Source: Zoogloeaceae bacterium (GTDB taxonomy: Bacteria > Pseudomonadota > Gammaproteobacteria > Burkholderiales > Rhodocyclaceae). From it: 17,172 nt of DNA. How positions within the stretch are numbered: the stretch's first letter is position 1; every line of letters begins with the position of its first letter. The position numbers were made by a program, and so were the translations under genes. A model generated the notes under the pieces. The model worked only from the letters and a program-made list of their open reading frames with translations. It had not been told where the DNA came from and did not search any database. The DNA lies in NCBI GenBank assembly GCA_015657735.1, contig SSSX01000680.1, positions 1-17,172 on the forward strand, given 5' to 3'. Positions 14,581 through 17,172 of this stretch are shown piece after piece.

Positions 14581-14639
14581 CCACCCTTCGATGAAGCGAA
14601 TGCGATGCAGCACGATCCGCTCCCTCTCCCCCGATGCAA

Positions 14640-14655
14640 AGCAATGGCCATGCCA
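14640..14655 (-). promoter_or_regulatory. Sigma-54 promoter of the guanidine operon
   Basis: TGGCATGGCCATTGCT on the minus strand matches the sigma-54 consensus TGGCAC-N5-TTGCW with one mismatch (T for C) and has the required spacing between the -24 GG and the -12 GC. Transcription should start near 14629, about 49 bases before the riboswitch. The position between the NtrC-like sites and the riboswitch strengthens the call. Confidence 0.8.
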
Positions 14656-14766
14656 GCTTTGTGGCCGATTCAGCCGATGCCTTGCTGCCGCAGGCCCGGG
14701 CAGGGCCTCGTCGAGGGGAGTGTGCGGCGTCGGGAGCGGCGGCTGGTCGTCGCGGCTCGCGTTTGC

Positions 14767-14781
14767 GCACTGCAATAGGGC
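14767..14781. promoter_or_regulatory. NtrC-like binding site (weaker)
   Basis: GCAC-TGCAATA-GGGC matches the NtrC dyad GCAC-N7-GTGC at seven of eight positions. It lies about 145 bases upstream of the predicted operon start point and 31 bases, centre to centre, from the stronger dyad at 14798, about three helical turns, so both would face the same side of the DNA. Confidence 0.55.
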
Positions 14782-14797
14782 GCCGCTGAGCGCGCCG

Positions 14798-14812
14798 GCA
14801 CGCTATGGGTGC
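14798..14812. promoter_or_regulatory. NtrC-like binding site (strong)
   Basis: GCAC-GCTATGG-GTGC is an exact GCAC-N7-GTGC dyad. The minus strand reads TGCACC in one half-site, as in the enterobacterial NtrC consensus. It lies about 176 bases upstream of the minus-strand sigma-54 start and about 127 bases upstream of the possible plus-strand one, both normal enhancer distances. Confidence 0.65.
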
Positions 14813-14905
14813 ATCGTCCGCGTGAGCGTCTGCTCCCGGGTGGGGCGGGCCGGATTGCGTCGCATGTATATGCAAGTCGGCGCGGTATCGCCGCCCGCCG
14901 CGAGC

Positions 14906-14922
14906 TGGTCCGCTTCGTGCTT
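14906..14922 (+). promoter_or_regulatory. Possible sigma-54 promoter of the porin gene
   Basis: TGGTCCGCTTCGTGCTT keeps the GG and GC dinucleotides at sigma-54 spacing and the C-G after the -24 element, but differs from TGGCACG-N4-TTGCW at three positions. Start would be near 14932, leaving a leader of about 36 to 39 bases. No good sigma-70 promoter was seen in this stretch. Treat as a candidate only. Confidence 0.35.
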
Positions 14923-14970
14923 GGCGGAGGGCGCGCATATCCGGAACCTCAATCGGAGTCTTATCTCGTG

Positions 14971-15876
14971 ATGCTTGATAAAGCCATCGCAGGGTCGGTG
15001 TGCGCCCTGTTCCTCCTCGCCAGCCCCGTCTTCGCCGCCGACGAAGCCGCGGCCCCCTACAGCCTGACCGGACACCTGGATCTTGCCAGCCGCTACTATC
15101 TGCGTGGCGCGACGACGACCTACGGAAACGTCAAGCCCGGTCTGGGAAACCGTGGTGCCGACGCGCCCGAGTCGGATCGGATCACGCCCCAATGGGGGGC
15201 CGACTTCACCCACCAAAGCGGCTTCTACCTGGGCTATTGGGCGTCGGCGATCAACTACTCGTACAAACAACTGGGCCGCTCCCACGACCAGTACGCGGCG
15301 ACCGGCAGTGTCGCCGTCAACGACTTTCAGGATGGCAAGTCGGTCGAGAACGATTTCTACGGCGGCTACACCGGCAAGCTCGGCGAGCTGTCCTACACCC
15401 TGGGCCTGACCGCCTACTACTACATCAACGGCCGTCACGCCAACGCCACCGAAACCAAGCTCGGCGTGGCCTGGCAGGAATATGCGCTGAACGCGCAGAC
15501 CCTGCTCAACGACACCGTGTGGGGCAACCGCGGCGACACCTACTGGACGCTCAACTACACTCGCCCGCTGCCGGCCGAACTGACCTTTACCGCCAGCCTC
15601 GGCTGGTACACCTACGCCCGGGAAGGCAAGTATCTCGGCACCGTTGATGCCGCCAGCGGAACCTCCTGCGCGGCCGGCACGGCCTTTGTCGTCAATGGCT
15701 GCTTCGCCGGCAAGGCGCCGATCGGCGACGGCTTCCGTCATCTCGTCCTCGGGCTGTCGCGGCCGATCAGCGACACCGGTCTGACGTGGACCGTGCAGGG
15801 GATCATCGGCGGCGACAACCGCTTTGGCGTGAATCAGGTGAGCAAACTGGTGGGGGTGATCAGCTACGGCTTCTGA
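14971..15876 (+). CDS. TorF-family putative outer-membrane porin (Gcw_chp family)
   Basis: This 301-residue outer-membrane beta-barrel protein has the signal peptide MLDKAIAGSVCALFLLASPVFA (shown in two parts: MLDKAIAGSVC, ALFLLASPVFA), cleaved after Ala22. The first strand, YSLTGHLDLASRYYLRG, is the family's hallmark opening. Alternating aromatic strands follow (SGFYLGYWAS, DFYGGYTGKLGELSYTLGL, YWTLNYTRPL), and the protein ends ISYGF with the terminal Phe used for barrel assembly. SCAAGTAFVVNGC may form a loop disulfide. CGGAG sits 12 bases before ATG 14971 and nine before GTG 14968, so either could start; the longer frame back to 14809 is rejected because it hides the signal peptide. It is divergent from the guanidine operon and may admit guanidine or another nitrogen compound (inference). 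Confidence 0.88.
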   Translation: MLDKAIAGSVCALFLLASPVFAADEAAAPYSLTGHLDLASRYYLRGATTTYGNVKPGLGNRGADAPESDRITPQWGADFTHQSGFYLGYWASAINYSYKQLGRSHDQYAATGSVAVNDFQDGKSVENDFYGGYTGKLGELSYTLGLTAYYYINGRHANATETKLGVAWQEYALNAQTLLNDTVWGNRGDTYWTLNYTRPLPAELTFTASLGWYTYAREGKYLGTVDAASGTSCAAGTAFVVNGCFAGKAPIGDGFRHLVLGLSRPISDTGLTWTVQGIIGGDNRFGVNQVSKLVGVISYGF

Positions 15877-15900
15877 GCCCGGCCAGCAAAGCACGTGGAA

Positions 15901-15928
15901 ATCGGTCCGCTGCCTGCGGCGGGCCGAT
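15901..15928. terminator. Stem-loop between convergent porin and LysR genes
   Basis: ATCGGTCCGC and GCGGGCCGAT pair over 10 bp with one G-U wobble around an eight-base loop, 24 bases after the porin stop. No U-tract follows on either strand, so it is only a possible terminator for the two convergent genes. The rest of the 98-base gap shows nothing else. Confidence 0.35.
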
Positions 15929-15974
15929 CCTTGAGCCCGGCAAGCCCGCGCGTCAGGCTCGGAGAGCCCCATCG

Positions 15975-16874
15975 TCAGAGCGACCGGCTGACGGACTCGA
16001 TGCGTTCCAGCAGCCACAGCAACGCCGGACTTGTCTCGTGGCGTCGATGCCAATGCATCCGGACATCGAATTCAGGCAGATCCATCGGGGCCGGCATGGC
16101 CACGACGTCGGTCTGGCTGGCAAAGATTCTGGCGATTCGGGATGGCAGCAGGACGATCAGATCGCTGTTGGAGATCAGCAGCGGCAGGGCCGTGTAGTAG
16201 GGGGTCCGCACGACGATGCGGCGCGAGATGCCCAGGTCTTGCAGGGCGTCTTCGGCGAGCCGGTGGCCGGAATAGGTCGAGGACACCGCCACGTGACGAC
16301 TGGCGAGAAAGGTGTCCATCGTCATCTCTCCCATGGCAAGGGCCTGCTTCTTGCCGACGAGACAGACGTAGTGCTCCCGGAAGATCACCGCGCTGCGCGT
16401 CTGGCCGCGCAATGAAGGCAGATTGCCGACCGCGGCGTCGAGGCGGCCCGACGACAGCTGATCGACGATTTCATCCACTTGTACCTGGCGGATCTCGACG
16501 CCGATGCTGGGCGCCTTTTCCTGGAAGTCCGCTTCGAGCGAGGGCAGAAAGTACAAGCTCCCGATGTCCGTCATCGCGATGCTGAAGACACGCGAGTCCG
16601 TCCGGGGATCGAAGCTCTGGGTTTCCTCGATCGCGTTGCCGATGCTGTTGAGCGCGTCTCGAAACCTTGGATAGAGCATGTTCGCGCGGGGTGTCGGCTT
16701 CAGACTGCGTCGATCGCGGACAAACAGATGGTCCGACAGCGCCTCTCGCAGCTTCCCAAGGCCATAGCTGACTGTAGGTTGGGTGATGTTGAGCTGTTCC
16801 GCCGCCGCCGTGGCGCTTTGCGTTTCATAGATCGCGACGAACACGCGGATGAGGTTGAGGTCGATCTGATTCAT
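15975..16874 (-). CDS. LysR-family transcriptional regulator (NodD/NahR-like group)
   Basis: This 299-residue LysR-type regulator opens MNQIDLNLIRVFVAIYETQS. The helix-turn-helix segment is SATAAAEQLNITQPTVSYGLGKLREAL (20-46, given here as SATAAAEQLNITQPTVSYG and LGKLREAL). It is followed by LFVRDRRSLKPTPRA, a motif typical of the NodD/NahR/LinR branch that often controls aromatic or dehalogenation pathways. The effector domain spans about residues 90-295. This branch differs from the two CrgA-like regulators in the window. The ATG at 16874 has no clear Shine-Dalgarno sequence, but a perfect palindrome lies four bases upstream and probably mediates autoregulation. Its target is probably the divergent plus-strand unit beginning near 17004, not the porin that it converges with. 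Confidence 0.93.
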   Translation of the reverse strand: MNQIDLNLIRVFVAIYETQSATAAAEQLNITQPTVSYGLGKLREALSDHLFVRDRRSLKPTPRANMLYPRFRDALNSIGNAIEETQSFDPRTDSRVFSIAMTDIGSLYFLPSLEADFQEKAPSIGVEIRQVQVDEIVDQLSSGRLDAAVGNLPSLRGQTRSAVIFREHYVCLVGKKQALAMGEMTMDTFLASRHVAVSSTYSGHRLAEDALQDLGISRRIVVRTPYYTALPLLISNSDLIVLLPSRIARIFASQTDVVAMPAPMDLPEFDVRMHWHRRHETSPALLWLLERIESVSRSL

Positions 16875-16877
16875 TGT

Positions 16878-16892
16878 ATAGATGCCATCTAT
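16878..16892. promoter_or_regulatory. LysR operator (perfect T-N11-A palindrome)
   Basis: ATAGATGCCATCTAT is a perfect dyad with 7-bp arms around one central base and fits T-N11-A. It is followed by partial repeats of the arm, ATAG at 16900-16903 and TTAGAT at 16905-16910, resembling the activation subsites that LysR regulators contact. It lies just before the regulator start and about 110 bases before the divergent unit. Confidence 0.65.
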
Positions 16893-17012
16893 TTGTAAGA
16901 TAGGTTAGATCCGTTTCATCGATTTAACAAGGCGATTAGTCTGCTCTCCTGTGGTACCCGGCAGTGCGCTTCAACTGTTCGGGACGACAAATACAACAGG
17001 AGGATGACCGCC

Positions 17013-17129
17013 ATGAAAGCAAACCGAGTGACATACCGTAGCGTGGGGGTCGTATCCCGGCGCTGCATCGGCAATACAGGCCATCACGTTGCCGCATCGA
17101 ACGGCAGCGGCGAGGGGAGGGGGCAATGA
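17013..17129 (+). CDS. Possible small ORF of 38 residues, translationally coupled to the next gene
   Basis: An ORF starts MKANRVTYRSVGVV and ends GSGEGRGQ. A full AGGAGG sequence (16998-17003) lies nine bases before ATG 17013; an in-frame ATG at 17004 directly abuts it and would give 41 residues. The peptide is rich in Arg, Gly and Ser and has no recognisable domain or membrane segment. Its stop overlaps the next start (17126-17129). It may be a leader peptide or simply the strong ribosome site of a short cistron; I do not recognise a family. Confidence 0.35.
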   Translation: MKANRVTYRSVGVVSRRCIGNTGHHVAASNGSGEGRGQ

Positions 17130-17172
17130 ACACGCTCTCCTCCAAACAGGGGCAGGCCCTGGATATCGGGCG
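17126..17172 (+). CDS. Start of an unidentified gene (partial, cut by window edge)
   Basis: ATG at 17126 opens a frame reading MNTLSSKQGQALDIG to the end of the window. GGAGG lies five bases upstream, a good ribosome site. It overlaps the preceding small ORF by four bases. Fifteen residues are too few to name a product. Being divergent from the LysR gene at 15975-16874, it is the likely target of that regulator. Confidence 0.5.
   Translation, partial: MNTLSSKQGQALDIG

Noticed and set aside
14841..14880. TGGGGCGGGCCGGATTGC as a porin sigma-54 promoter, and GTATAT as a -10 box
   Set aside because: The GG-to-GC spacing is wrong for sigma-54, and no -35 hexamer lies at suitable spacing from GTATAT.
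14444..14938. Minus-strand frames (for example 164 codons) across the operon leader
   Set aside because: They run through the sigma-54 promoter and the riboswitch, whose structured sequence explains this stretch; the products resemble no family.
14809..14970. Upstream extension of the porin frame to ATG 14809
   Set aside because: It would put about 54 arginine- and glycine-rich residues before a clear signal peptide and overlap the NtrC-like dyad. The CGGAG before 14968/14971 supports the shorter form.
16936..17145. 69-codon minus-strand frame at the right edge
   Set aside because: No ribosome site or family, and it lies opposite the stronger plus-strand starts with AGGAGG and GGAGG.
1..17172. 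Search by eye for CRISPR arrays, transposases, att sites, tRNA or rRNA genes
   Set aside because: No regularly spaced direct repeats, transposase motifs, terminal inverted repeats or tRNA-like arms were found.

Overview
The window is GC-rich DNA from a Gram-negative proteobacterium. The organism call is inferred from two things: an outer-membrane beta-barrel porin with a signal peptide, and a sigma-54/NtrC-type control region. The gene content and codon bias would fit a betaproteobacterium of the Rhodocyclales/Burkholderiales type, but I cannot place it more exactly. No tRNA, rRNA, CRISPR array, insertion sequence or phage gene was seen.

Left part (1-4639): two small catabolic or detoxification modules, each run by a divergently transcribed LysR-type regulator. 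The first is a partial alpha/beta hydrolase (minus strand, cut by the window edge) and its LysR neighbour (520-1446). Both look less GC-rich than the rest of the window. The second is an aldehyde dehydrogenase followed by a small Rossmann-fold NAD(P)-binding protein (minus strand, 3635 to 1470). Its LysR regulator (3743-4639) is divergent, and a perfect palindrome lies in the shared promoter.

Centre (4699-14660): the main feature is a seven-gene minus-strand operon. In transcription order it encodes an ABC transporter (periplasmic binding protein, permease, ATPase), two DUF1989 proteins, a biotin-dependent carboxylase of the urea carboxylase family, and allophanate hydrolase. Its leader contains a clear guanidine-I (ykkC) riboswitch, which no ORF search would show. 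Together these give a guanidine assimilation pathway: uptake, ATP/biotin-dependent carboxylation to carboxyguanidine, deimination to allophanate by a CgdAB-type heteromer, and hydrolysis to ammonia and CO2. 'Urea' annotations of these genes would probably be misleading.

Upstream of the riboswitch are a sigma-54 promoter and two NtrC-like dyads 31 bp apart. Expression therefore appears to need nitrogen limitation (NtrC) and guanidine (riboswitch) together. The dyads lie between this operon and a divergent TorF-family porin gene (14971-15876) that has its own weaker sigma-54-like sequence, so one enhancer may serve both. The 102-bp gap before the carboxylase gene holds four abutting or closely spaced stem-loops, the last of which contains the carboxylase Shine-Dalgarno sequence.

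Right part (15975-17172): a third LysR-type regulator on the minus strand, with a perfect T-N11-A palindrome just before its start codon. It is divergent from a plus-strand transcription unit that begins with a possible 38-residue ORF, whose stop overlaps (ATGA) the start of a gene running off the window.
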